Source of the DNA: Pleurostoma richardsiae | Lineage: Eukaryota; Ascomycota; Sordariomycetes; Calosphaeriales; Pleurostomataceae | Assembly: GCA_030052745.1 (NCBI GenBank) | Contig: JANBVO010000005.1 | Coordinates: 682,001 to 746,000, forward strand | Length of the DNA stretch: 64,000 nucleotides | Reading direction: 5' to 3' | Shown here: in pieces, positions 35,859 to 46,598 of the stretch | Position numbering within the stretch: the stretch's first letter is position 1 | How the letters are laid out: each line of letters begins with the position of its first letter | Program-made: the position numbers and the translations under genes | The notes under the pieces: generated by a model | The model's database searches: none | The model's input: only the letters and a program-made list of their open reading frames with translations | Told to the model about the DNA's origin: nothing

Positions 35859-38800
35859 GGCAATGGCAACAAGCGATCAACGAACCAACGCAGCGTGCGA
35901 CGAGCTTCGTATGTGAGACTGCGAGGAGCAGGGTCGAGCGGCGCAACTCAGTTGGCCCCAAGAAGAATATCGCGCGGAGATGAAACGATCGATGGCCGCG
36001 AAAGAGATATCCCCCTATAGATTATAGGGGAGTCTATGAATCTGCGGGCACGAGATATCTCTCTCCACGCGTTTGCAGGCGGCAGGCCTCGATTCGAGGA
36101 AAGGCAAGCTCGACTAAGCGGTGCGAGGCTATGCTCTCGAAGTCAAACAGAGTCTCGATCTCGGAGACGAAAGCGGAGCGGATGTCCTTTTTCCTGGAAG
36201 AGCAAAAAGGACAGACAGGCTTGAGCAGGCGGACCGGATAAGAGATGCGAGAACTGAGGCAAATCCCGACGCTCGAAACAAGGATTCGCGGAGAGTGTGA
36301 CTAAGGAGCAGAGATAACCGTTGGGAAGCGGAAGCGGAAGCGACTACCGAACGGACGGACGGTGAGAACGAGACACTGACTGACTGACTGACGTACGTGA
36401 GGAGGATGATAAGGGAAAGCAGAAGCGGGAAAACGATAAAAGGAGGAGAGAAAAGGAAACGGCCCCGAGACTTCGTCACAGCGACAGCCGGTCCTAGGAA
36501 GATGATTTCTCGTGTGTTTCTCCGCAACGCGATGGAGGAGGAGGTAGGAGAGAGAAGGAGAAAAATAGAGGAGAGAAAGAAGGGTTTAGTTAGCTGCGTG
36601 TGGAGGGGGGCGGACGGGATGGGATGGGGTCAATTTCTGATCGTGCGATTTTGAATGGTGGAGAGCTCGGGAACCCGTCCTTGGTTTATGCACGGGAGGG
36701 GTGAAATTAGCACCGTACCTTGGGGAGAGGTGGGCTTTTCAGCTTCCAAACTTCACTTCAGATGAGCGTGGCATGCGCGCGTCGTGTAGCTTAGCTTCCC
36801 ATCGTCTCTGTAGCTAAGGTATGTCCCTGGCGGATCTGCACGAGTGAGGACCTCTGGAAGACGCGCTCTACCATGTCAAACCGTGGGTGAACGGACGGAA
36901 GAAACCGATAGATAGATGTCTTGTAGGTTATCAGCCAGCTTGTGGCATAACCCTATTCCAAACCCTCTCTCTTCGAGTCCCAACCTATCATCACCTTCTG
37001 AGCCAATGCCAACTTTCGACGACAAGGTTCCGGGCTTGAGGCACATATGATCATCTCAGCTTTGTAAGACGCCAAACCAGCCTCTAGACCGGCCATCCTT
37101 GTTCGTTTCTGGGACTATCCTGCGCTCTCGGCAACACAATGTGCCGTAGCAAGCCACACCTGATCTACCTATAACTCGACGACCAGTAAATATAGAGGCC
37201 TGCTCGCTTGGGCCTCGTCACCATGTTGCATATCGAGGACGAAATGACATTACGCCTTGAGACGCCGGGCATGCCCTGTCGCCTCGCCAGCCCAACTCGA
37301 GTCCGCAGCCCACTTCCTGGTTGCTGCACCGAGAATCCCCTCTGTTCTTTTTAACCCCAGGCAGGATCAAGCGTGTGGTTGAGGCTGCTCGGCTTGGGGA
37401 CTGAATGGCTAGCAGTTCGTTTTGCACGATCTCGTGGGGACCTCGCAGAGCAGCAGCAAAAGCTCCTATGCCGCGCTTATTGGCTTGCCTGGTCCAACTG
37501 CCTGACCAGACACCCCTCTCTGCGCCGTGTCTTGGCAATTCCTGGTGCCGTTATCGAGAGCCCAGCCACATCCAATGGGGACTGCGCAACGGGGCTTGAC
37601 ACCGGAGACCTTTCGCACGATGCCGTCGAGGATGGATGGATGGCCACACGGTTGGGGGTCCTGGGCGTCGATGCAGAGACCCTTGCCGTGTGATAAGACG
37701 ACCCAGCGAATTAGCGAGCTCTTCAGGACCGGCCCCACAGGGGGCTAGGTACGTATCCTCCGACCCCTCCCCGGCCGCTTATGCGGCGCACTCGCTGTCA
37801 AATTGGCGCCAAACAGTGTACAGGTACATGGAGCTGTCGCGTCGGCGGGGCAGCTGCCACTCCAGGGTCGCGGGCCAGTTAAGCGCGGAGGCGGTGCCGT
37901 TGAGCGATGGCATCAGTTCGCAGGTGCAAGACGCGACAGTGCTCCGTACACAGTATAGAGGAGGAGCAATAACTGCAGAGGCCGGTTTGGACGCAACCCG
38001 CTCGTGGTAGTTCGGTCCTTTCGGGGGAGACAGGACCTGAGAGGTCTGTAGAAATGCCATGCATAAACCAAACTTTTGGAATAATGTATCCAAACCCTTA
38101 TGAAGATTGTCCGGAATATCTGATTTTGACAGGAACTACATAGCAGGTAGTCCGTAGTCCAGAGTAGAGTTTTATCGTTGTGCGAAACACCAAACGCGCA
38201 GTATGATGCTGCCGTGGTCCTAGGCCCACAGTTGCAGCGTGCGTACCCAGGTAGTTAGTTCTCAGTAGCCTCCCATTTCCCAAACTCGTCCGTGCCGGTG
38301 AGAGAGAGAATCTTCCAGCCCAAGATTGCGAGACATAGACGGCCATCTGTATATTTTTCTCCAAGAGGGGGCCAATGTATTCCAATGTCGAGAGTCCATA
38401 GAGCAGGTAACCTGCGTCTCGCTGCTTTTTCGTCGTCTTCTCCTGTAGGTACCTTAGACCTGTACCGGCAGGTTGGCAGTTGGGTCCGGGGCCAGCAAGT
38501 GACAGCCCCAATAGGAATGACGCCGGCAACGGCCGCACTAGCGCACCCAGATTGGCGGCAATGCCTGCCGAAGGGGGACAACCTCACCTCACCCAAACTC
38601 TCTTATTCACCAAAGTCTGAGCCACACACGTACCTATCGAGATAAAGAGATACAGCCTCGAGCTGCCATCGACGCTAAAGTCTCTCCACAAAGACAATCA
38701 TCCCTCAAATTCTTAACGGATTTGCGCTTAGGTCATTCGAGTGGTTTCTATTGCCCTTGGTGGGAGACCATCCTACAGCCTCTCGGATCCTCTTCTCGTT

Positions 38801-38894
38801 TACATCATCCACCACGCTCCTCAAAAAGCAACAGACCCCCTGCACTCCTAGCAGACTGAAGTTCCGCTTGACCAGCGAGACTGGCTCCGCGAAG
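35859..38894. other. Long shared upstream region of PUB1 and Med2 genes
   Basis: About 3.0 kb between divergent starts without a convincing gene. The purine-rich part next to PUB1 (about 36140-36600) has long chance frames on the minus strand. It holds a short CTGA repeat (36376-36391), AGGTAC motifs at 37747-37752 and 38447-38454, and TGGATGGATGG near 37631. Probably long 5' leaders and promoters. Confidence 0.45.
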
Positions 38895-40244
38895 ATGGCT
38901 GCATCACAGCCAGCCGCGTCACTAGACGCCCTGGAGCAGATGATGAAAGAGGCGGTTAGCTGGACCTCCCTTCATCGGCCGAGGCTCTACAATTCTAACA
39001 TCATCCTCGTAAACAGCTTATCCAGACCGGAAGGATTGTGATAGCCTGCAGAAAAGATGCAAAGGGTGACCGTGAGCAGACAGTGACTCGCTCTCGTGCC
39101 AAGATATTGGCCTGCCACGAGCGGTTCAATGCTGCTCTGGACGATCTGGAAAGCGATATCGTAAGGGTTTCCATTTGCACTCCACACCAACAGACTTCGG
39201 TGGCTAACAGTATCTTAGATCAAAGCAAAATCCGTTCTGCTGCGGGATCTCGAAGTAGCGAAGGCGAAGCGGGAAGCTCCCGAGCCCGAGCCTGAGCCAG
39301 TCGCAGCGGCACCGCCGGCCCCCATGATCATCGATCTTGATGAGACCCCCATCAAGAATGAGCCGCCGCATCTAACCTCAACAGAAGGCCCAGGCTCTGA
39401 GGAGTCTCCATTTCTCAGCAACCAACCTGTGCCTAGTGCTGAGACTAAACCTATGGCTCCCTTCCCAAACATGGGCATCGAAATGCCATCACCGTCTTCC
39501 CACCCAGGCGTAAAGGTCAAGGACGAGATCCGGTCTCCCGAAGTGTCCGTCAAGGCATCGCCTCGGCCGCCGGCGCCGGCCAGTATTCCTGCTAAGCAGG
39601 CAGCGAAGGTCCCCCAGGCCCCAGTTGCTCCCGTTCAAGCGCCCGCACCTGCGCCTGCGCCTGTCCCTGCCCCTGCCCCTGCGGTTCCAGATGCGGCCAT
39701 GTACGACGCGCTAGACTTGACCGGCACGGACAACAGTGGTACTGGTCCCCAGTCCAACACGGAGCTCAACTTCACGGATATGATGTTCTCGCTCGCGCCT
39801 TCTAGCGACTCACAAACCCAGGCGCAACCTCAGACCCAAACCCAGGGCCAGACCCAAACCCCGATCCCTGACCAGAGCATCGACTTGTCGACATTCGGCA
39901 GCGTCGACACCAACATGCTCTCACTCCACAACAACCCAGGCGCCAGCTCCACCAGCCAGGCCGCAGTGGCGCCGATGGACGCCGCTCCCGCGGCGACGGA
40001 GGCGGCACCGCCGGTGGCCACCGCGCCGGAGGAGGCGAGCAAGAAGGCGCCCGAGGCGGACATGGACGACCTGTTCAACCTCGACGGCGGCTCGATGGAC
40101 AACTACAGTATGGACATGGACCTCGGCGGCGGGGACCCCGGCAACAGCAACTTCGATGAGATGTTCTACGCCGACGGCCCCGCGGACTCGGACATGAACA
40201 GCCTGGGGGAGGGGAGGTTCGACGACGCGTTCTTCGGCCTGTGA
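38895..40244 (+). CDS. MED2: Probable Mediator complex subunit 2
   Basis: Three exons, 38895-38954, 39017-39160 and 39219-40244, encode 409 residues. The first 95 residues are helical (ALEQMMKEALIQTGRIVIAC, ACHERFNAALDDLESDIIKA, VLLRDLEVAKAKRE) and match the conserved N-terminal region of fungal Med2 as I recall it. This part docks in the Mediator tail module. The rest is acidic and low-complexity: a Pro-Ala run, Gln-Thr repeats, and a C-terminus rich in Asp, Met, Phe and Gly (DMDDLFNLDGG, DEMFYADGP, DDAFFGL) resembling activation-domain peptides. The first intron uses the weak donor GTTAGC; the second is canonical GTAAGG...GCTAAC...TTAG. The assignment is by family resemblance of the N-terminal part only. 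Confidence 0.65.
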
Positions 40245-40872
40245 AATGCTGCAGCCGCTAGAGACAAGGGGGGCCGGTGTGTGGAATGTGCTGGAAGCAG
40301 AAGCAGGACGAGGCTGGAGTTCAGGTGCTCAAGGTGAGAGGATCTGTCACTGGCTCTGGGACATCTGTGAATGTCTGCGTTGCTGTGCATGGTGTCCAAG
40401 TTATCCCCGAGAAGGAATTGCAATTAATACTGGATAATGAGAAAGCAATGAAATATGATGTTCGTCTGGCATGCGGGTTAGGAAGGAAGAACTCGGGACC
40501 ATGAGATTTGTTGACAACGGTTGACCAACACCCAGCCACATACGGGCCTAACATATCACAATGCGTTGCTGGAACTGTCAACCGGTTGAGATACCCGACC
40601 TCACAATGCGGGACGAGATTACACAGAATCTACAGTCTCAGAGAGAAAATATCATGAATTTTATGTCATAACCTTCGTAATCACATAGGGGAGGGATATG
40701 CCCCGCGAGACGGGTATACTCCGCCATCCAAGAAGGGTGGAGTTCTAAATATGTACAACAGTACTCGTATAGCAGCAACGTTGAGCCGTGTCGGACCCAT
40801 TGCTCTGCCGGAGAAATAGGGAAGGGTGACGTGACTGGGAAAGGGTATCTCGATGGTGGGAATGTAAAACAA
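40245..40872. other. Intergenic between convergent genes
   Basis: No gene seen. Probably the 3' untranslated regions of the Med2 and PH-domain genes. Confidence 0.45.
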
Positions 40873-42093
40873 TCAGGCTGTGGCACCCGCACCGGCTGCT
40901 GCTTTGGCCTCCAGCTCTCGCCTCTTCGCCAACAGGCTCTTGAACGCGCCCAAGCATTGCACTAGAGACTCCTCGTCGTGTGCGCAGAACTTGTAGCTCT
41001 TCTCCTCGGTGATGATCTGCATGCAGTGCGTCTTGGTCTTGCTGATCGGGTCGATGTCGACCACGTTGAGGATGGAGGATAGGTGGACGATGAACTGGGC
41101 GGCATACTCCGACTCGTCCTTGTAGAGAATCAGGTTCCTCGGCCGGAGCACCGCCCAGCAATCCTTCCATTGCTTCACGCCGCCTTTGCTGCGGAGCCAC
41201 CATAGGCGGCCCTGCCACATGACTCTGTCCGGGTCCTGTTCGAGATTGAGGCCGCTGACCTGGCTCGAGTTTCGCAGGGCGAGGCTCGGACGCGGATCCA
41301 GGGATAAAGATGGCGGTGACTGGACAGCCAGATTCTCGATGGATGAACCGAGGCGCTGGACGTCCGTGTCTGAAAAATCCGAGTGCGAAGCCAACTCGTT
41401 TCCGGACAGGCCAGATTCGGCATTCAGCGATGGACGTCTTGCGGAGAATGTAAGCGGTTGCAAGGCAGGAGCGTCAAATGGCTCGGGTGAGCTCGCCAGG
41501 ACCGGACGGCTCGACGCCGGACCTCTGTGGCCGAGCATCCCCAGCCCGAAGTATGATCCGCGACGAACGACAGGGCTGGCCAGGAACATCTCTTCCTCTT
41601 CCTCCTCTATTCTGGCATCTTTCCGGATCAGGTCCACCCACTCCTGGGCGTCCTTTGCAGATGGCGCCTGGAAGTGGAAATTCTTGGACGGGGAGAACAA
41701 GCCGAAGACATTCTGTCGTTTATTCTTCGGATCCTTCAGCAGGGTGACGGCCGTCAGATCTGCGAGATAGATCTTGTGTCGAAGCTTGTCTTCCTTGTCC
41801 GACTTGTAGATGGACAAGGTCTTTGGTCGTAGCACGAGGTAGATGGACTTCCACGTCTTGGTCTTCTGCGTGCGTTTCTGCAGGTAGCCACTCTTGATGA
41901 CACGATCAAACTCGAAGCTCCCATTCTGATTGACCGGCGAATAGGTCTCCAGCGTGAGCTGGCTCCTCAGGCGACTCGCAGCGTTTTGCGTCTGAAGCGG
42001 TCCTGATGATGACGGAATGTTGATGTTGCCACTCCGATCTGGAAGCTTGGCGTTCGAATGGACAGGCACTGCCTGTGTTTGTATCTCAACCAT
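40873..42093 (-). CDS. Tandem PH-domain protein (Opy1-like)
   Basis: A single exon. I take the ATG at 42091-42093 (MVEIQTQAVPVHS, context CAACATGGTT) as start, giving 406 residues; the frame is open further upstream but has no ATG there. PH domain 1 lies at about residues 64-160 (SGYLQKRTQKTKTWKSIYLV to QEWVDLIRKDAR). PH domain 2 lies at about 291-394 (GRLWWLRSKGGVKQWKDCWA onward, ending in a helix with AFKSLLAKRRELEAKAAA). The linker is Ser/Pro-rich. Two PH domains as the only folded parts match yeast Opy1, a phosphoinositide-binding protein that modulates the PI4P 5-kinase Mss4 at the plasma membrane. The orthology is inferred from architecture. Confidence 0.8.
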   Translation of the reverse strand: MVEIQTQAVPVHSNAKLPDRSGNINIPSSSGPLQTQNAASRLRSQLTLETYSPVNQNGSFEFDRVIKSGYLQKRTQKTKTWKSIYLVLRPKTLSIYKSDKEDKLRHKIYLADLTAVTLLKDPKNKRQNVFGLFSPSKNFHFQAPSAKDAQEWVDLIRKDARIEEEEEEMFLASPVVRRGSYFGLGMLGHRGPASSRPVLASSPEPFDAPALQPLTFSARRPSLNAESGLSGNELASHSDFSDTDVQRLGSSIENLAVQSPPSLSLDPRPSLALRNSSQVSGLNLEQDPDRVMWQGRLWWLRSKGGVKQWKDCWAVLRPRNLILYKDESEYAAQFIVHLSSILNVVDIDPISKTKTHCMQIITEEKSYKFCAHDEESLVQCLGAFKSLLAKRRELEAKAAAGAGATA

Positions 42094-43569
42094 GTTGAAT
42101 CGGTAAAATGAGGGTATGGCGACGGTCCACCAGAACGGTTCAGCGGAGTCACGGTCTAGAGCAAAGATTCGCGAAATAAACGGATCGAGTCGCAATGCCG
42201 AAGCGGGTCAATTGAACGAGCGGCCGAGCGCGAATCGACGAAAGCGTGCGTAAAGAATGGTAAAGAGGCTGGCCTCGAGGTCTGAAAGGTAGAAAGCACC
42301 CGATGAGGCGGAACGTGATGGTCGTCAAAACAGTTGCGATCCAGCAAGGCTGCGCGGCGAAGGCACCATGAGATGCGCGTCCCTAATAAGCGATCAAATA
42401 GATCTCGGATGTGAGTCGAGACGATCCGTGCCAAGTGTGCGTTCCCTGCCGGGGTGTCCCCGCGGCAGTGGAAGAGTTCGAAGCAGGTACGGGCGAGTTG
42501 GGGGGGTCTGCAGGTGAAACGAGAGAGAGAGAGATGGTCAAGAGGAGCAACGAAGCAGAAGTGGAGGGTCGGCAGAAGAGTGGAAGGGATGCTGCCGGGT
42601 CCACAGCGCGGGAGGCCGTTAGAGGCAAAGCCTCCCAGCTAGCATAGACTTGGTAGACGTGGCCCACTGAATAGAGATGCCGAGCAGATCGCGGCTTCAG
42701 GCGTCTTGACACTTTGATACTTGACACTTGACACTTGGATCAAGCTGCACCATCAGACGGCGGCTACAGCAGCCGGCGCGGTGCTTTATGCGACGCGACT
42801 TGGCCGGTCTCGAGTGGTCGTGGAGGAATCCGAGGGTGAAAGCGGGAGCCTGGCGCGGTTTCAGGTTTTGGCGTCGTCGTAGGCATATCGAGGGCGAGAC
42901 GCTGTCAAAAGTGTGGCATCTGTTCACTATCCGGGTGGCTGAGCCGTCGACGATCATTCGCCGCCAACGTTTGGTTGGCCTCGATTTGCCGATGTTAGCA
43001 CGGCACTTGTGATTACGGGTATACGGTATAGGATTCAGAAGTACTCTCCTAGCGGTTAGTGTCAGCATACGACGGAGGGAACCCGGTCACCTAGGTCACT
43101 TGGCCTTTATCAACCTGTCAACATAGTTGTGATAGGATAATCTACCTGTTGGGGAAAACTTCATGCCTCCCACTGGCATACGCTTCACCGTGCTGAACTA
43201 TTTGCATGTGCGGCCTGTAACTAACTAACTACATGTATGCGAGTTTACCCCCATGCCCGGCGGGACCCTCGCCGGTCGAGTCATCGCCGAGGCGCCGTCA
43301 TGAGGTGGATTGATGCCGGGCCACTTCGGCTTGCTTGCCCTTATTGAAGGACGGTCGATGCTATCACGGTTCGTGGATAGTATATGTAATTATGAGGCAT
43401 GAGAAAACGTCTCCCTGAGGGCCGAGTGCAGTAACTTTACCTACAACATACAAACCTCCGGGTTTCTTCAAAGTTCCTCTCGCCCAGATCCACCGAACCA
43501 GTGCTTGTTCTCTCGCATCTTCGCCCTCAACTTTATAAAGGGTACCATCTCGTGCCACATACGCCGCGA
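42094..43569. other. Shared upstream region of divergent genes
   Basis: About 1.5 kb without a convincing gene. It includes a small direct repeat of ACTTGAC units near 42718-42736 and a TAACTAACTAAC-type stretch near 43218-43230. Confidence 0.45.
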
Positions 43570-44782
43570 ATGATGGCACTTCCCCAGGGTTCAGACGAAA
43601 TCGCATCTCATGTCCTGGGGGAACTTAAAGAAACGGAATATGCCTGCTCGTCCCTCCAACCGCTTACCGGCGGCACGGCAAATTTTATCTTCAAGGGCTC
43701 TCTCGCTAAGCCGCTCCTCGATGGCACGAGGGAAGTCCTCATAAAGCACGGCGAAGACTTTGTCGCTCTTAGTCCAGATTTCAAACTGCCAACGTTACGC
43801 TGCGTACGGATTGACTCTCGTATGCCGGTAGGACGCTTTCTGACGTGAAGCAGCGCTTCGAGGAAGACTGCCTGCGGGCTCTGCAAACCCTCCCTCCAGC
43901 TGTGAGCTCGGTCTGTTCTGTCCGCACACCCAGGCTCTTCCGTTTCGGTAAGGACACAAACACCCAGATACAGGAGTATCTACCCGACTCCCTGAACTTA
44001 AAGCTCTATGCCCTCAAACATTACGCCTCACCCACACCGGAGTCACTCAAAGCTCAATGCGCTGAGATTGGCCATGGGCTCGGGAAATGGCTCAGGAGAT
44101 TCCATGATTGGGCCCGGCAGCCAAGTCAGGTTGTTCTTCGCTCAGCGATCAAGCTCAACAAGGAGATGCAGAGCCTGAAGCACATGATAAACTACAGCCG
44201 TCTGGTTTCCGCGGCAGAGTCGCGGCCAGCCGTTCTCGCGGACGCCAAGGAGACCTTCGTACAGGTTGCGGAGATGGCAAAGTCAGAGGTTGATGATGAG
44301 CAGAATCTACAGGTCATACACGGTGATTTCTGGACGGGAAAGTGAGTCGTATTTTCTACATACACCGCTCCTTACTTACGTTGGACAGTGTCCTCCTTCC
44401 AGATCGCCCCCTCGTAGTAGGGCAGCAGATTCCGATCTTCATCATCGACTGGGAAATGTGCCAACTGGGCGTCCCAGCGCTTGACCTTGGCCAGGTGATA
44501 GCGGAGCTATACGAGCTCAAGCTGTTCAAGGGTATCCAGGCTGGCCTCTGGCTCATAGAAGGTTTTGCGGCTGGGTATGGGCAGATTGACGACGCTACTG
44601 CTTTCAGGACCGCCATCCATGTCGGAACGCACCTTGTCTGCTTTAGCAGTGTCCCCGGATGGGGAACACATGAACAGGTGGAACAAGTTGTGATGGCAGG
44701 CAAAGAGATCATCGTCCGGGCGTGGCAAAAGGATAGGGCCTGGTTTGAAGGAGGACCGTTATCAAGCTTGTTCAGCGCATAG
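43570..44782 (+). CDS. APH-fold phosphotransferase-family protein
   Basis: Three exons, 43570-43803, 43854-44341 and 44389-44782, encode about 371 residues. N-terminal lobe: LTGGTANFIFKG and EVLIKHGEDFVALSPDF, which supply the nucleotide-binding lysine. C-terminal lobe: the catalytic Brenner motif VIHGDFWTGN, completed across intron 2, and FIIDWEMCQLG, the metal-binding aspartate. This is the APH/choline-kinase fold: small-molecule phosphorylation in the cytoplasm, substrate unknown. The first intron (from GTACGG at 43804) has two tandem acceptors, AAG at 43850 and CAG at 43853, both in frame and differing by one glutamine. I use the CAG. Intron 2 is 47 nt with GTGAGT. There are two adjacent ATGs at the start (43570, 43573). 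Confidence 0.83.
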
Positions 44783-45103
44783 GTGGTCTGGTCCAACTCT
44801 TCATCGAAACATGAAATAGGAGCTATAAGAAAGGACTCCGCCCTTGCCAGAAGATTTTGGAGAGCCATCACCGTGTTGGCAAGACATGTCAGAGCATAGC
44901 AAGGACTGGTTGTACTACTCCGAGACGCTTACACGTGATTGGCTGAAAAGCTTGAAAGCGAGTCAATCGGACTACAGAATCTACGCTCAACAGTCGGGAC
45001 GTAGAAGCATGACAGCAAATAAAGTCGCATTTACCTATTCAGGCGCCGTGAAGTTTTGATATATGACGGAGACTGGAAGCGACGGTGACAAGGGATTTTG
45101 AAG
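44783..45103. other. Short intergenic region
   Basis: No gene seen. A chance frame of 71 codons crosses it. It must hold the 3' end of the APH-type gene and the promoter of NCS2. Confidence 0.45.
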
Positions 45104-46378
45104 ATGGAGCCGGACCAAGACACCGCCAAGACCCAGCCAGCAAGACTTTGTAGGCGATGCAAGGAGCGCGAAGCCAGACTGAAGATCCGAGGCGATCCAG
45201 CATGCAGGTCTGTTCAGATAGAATTCTCTTTCCACGGAACCCAGAACATTCAGCTAAAATTTCCCTTCAGAGAATGCTACTGCCGCTACATCAACACCAA
45301 GGTCATCAAGCGACTAGAGGCGCTCCGGCGGGAGTTTCCCGGCTCCGAAGCGCCAAGGAGGTACCTCGTCGGGCTGTCATTCGGCGTATCGTCGTCCTGC
45401 CTGGTGCAGGTCCTCGATGACGCCTCGCAGAACCAGCTGCGCAAGCGGCAGGCCGTCGCCTTCGAGCCGGTCGTCATCCACGTTGACACCGACCTCTCCG
45501 CCTCTGAGTCCTCCCTGTCCTCAGCCTCGGAACTGCTGGGCAGGTTCCGCGAGCGGTACCCCCGCTTCACCTTCGAGCGCATCCCCCTCGAGGCCGTGCT
45601 GGAACTAGACACAGTCGACTGGGCATCACTGCCTACCCTGGCAGGCGGCGGTGGCGACCAGCTGCCGAGGGAGCGCCTGCAGACACTCTTCGCCCGCCTG
45701 CCCTCGGCGACATCTCGCGCCGATGTACTCCGGCTGCTGGTCAGGCATGTGCTCGTGGCCGCGGCGCGGCGGCACGGGTGCGACGCGCTGCTGCTGGGCC
45801 ACAGCACGACGGCGTTGGCGGAGCTGACGCTGGGCGAGACGGCCAAGGGGCGCGGGTTCTCGCTCGCATGGCAGACCGGCGATGGGAGGGTGCCCATCGT
45901 GCGGTATCCCACCCCAGGGACCAGTAGCGGCGAGGATTCATCAATGGATGAGAGGAGCCCTGAGGCGAACGCGCACAGTCTCCTGGTATACTACCCGCTG
46001 AGGGAGACTTTCCGCAAGGAGCTGTTTAACTACGCTGCGTTGATAACGCCGCCGCTGACGGATCTCATGCCGGAGGAGGCGAAGGGGAAGACGAGGCCGG
46101 TGGTCTCGCATAAGGACATGAGCATTGAGGAGGTAATGGCACGGTACTTTGAGGAGGTCGAGGAGAGCTACCCGTCAGTGGTCGCAAACGTGGTCCGGAC
46201 CACGACAAAACTGGAGCGGCTCGGGGCCGAGGGGCTGTGCGCCCTGTGCGGCACAGTCCTGGACGAGCAAGGGGATGAGCGGTGGGCAGGGGAGATCGGG
46301 GATGACGGAGGAGGCGAACCAGGAGAAACATCAAGGGCTAGGCTCTGCTACGGCTGTAAGCGGTCACTTCGCGCATGA
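45104..46378 (+). CDS. NCS2: Cytoplasmic tRNA 2-thiolation protein 2 (Ncs2/Ctu2)
   Basis: Two exons, 45104-45207 and 45271-46378, encode 403 residues. With Ncs6/Ctu1 the protein thiolates U34 of tRNA-Lys, -Glu and -Gln in the Urm1 pathway in the cytosol. Cysteine pairs CRRC and CRECYC at the N-terminus, and CALC and CYGC at the C-terminus, form the metal-binding ends. The central degenerate PP-loop fold has RRYLVGLSFGVSSSCL and ALLLGHSTTALAELTLGETA. The intron (63 nt, GTCTGT donor, CTAAAA branch, TTCAG acceptor) has no stop and is a multiple of three, so the frame reads straight through. Splicing it restores DPACRECYCRYINTKVIKRL, the family's conserved block, so I trust it. The upstream in-frame TTG is not used. 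Confidence 0.93.
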   Translation: MEPDQDTAKTQPARLCRRCKEREARLKIRGDPACRSVQIEFSFHGTQNIQLKFPFRECYCRYINTKVIKRLEALRREFPGSEAPRRYLVGLSFGVSSSCLVQVLDDASQNQLRKRQAVAFEPVVIHVDTDLSASESSLSSASELLGRFRERYPRFTFERIPLEAVLELDTVDWASLPTLAGGGGDQLPRERLQTLFARLPSATSRADVLRLLVRHVLVAAARRHGCDALLLGHSTTALAELTLGETAKGRGFSLAWQTGDGRVPIVRYPTPGTSSGEDSSMDERSPEANAHSLLVYYPLRETFRKELFNYAALITPPLTDLMPEEAKGKTRPVVSHKDMSIEEVMARYFEEVEESYPSVVANVVRTTTKLERLGAEGLCALCGTVLDEQGDERWAGEIGDDGGGEPGETSRARLCYGCKRSLRA

Positions 46379-46598
46379 ACGGTCTTTCAAGGAGGATCAG
46401 AGCTGGTGGTTTGAATCGGGATATTTACTGGGCACTGACTCCGGCGCCGCAGGCCAACGATGCTGAATCGAACCCCTCTATCTACCATAACTTTTTGACT
46501 TCTGGCGCCTTGTGAACAAATATGCAGTAGAAAAGGCCAATATGGCTGGTATATACGGGTGCAAGATGAACAACCCCTGAGCCTCCATCTCCGGACTA

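Noticed and set aside
45286-45912. 208-codon frame antisense to NCS2
   Set aside because: Ser/Arg/Thr-rich mirror of a confident coding exon.
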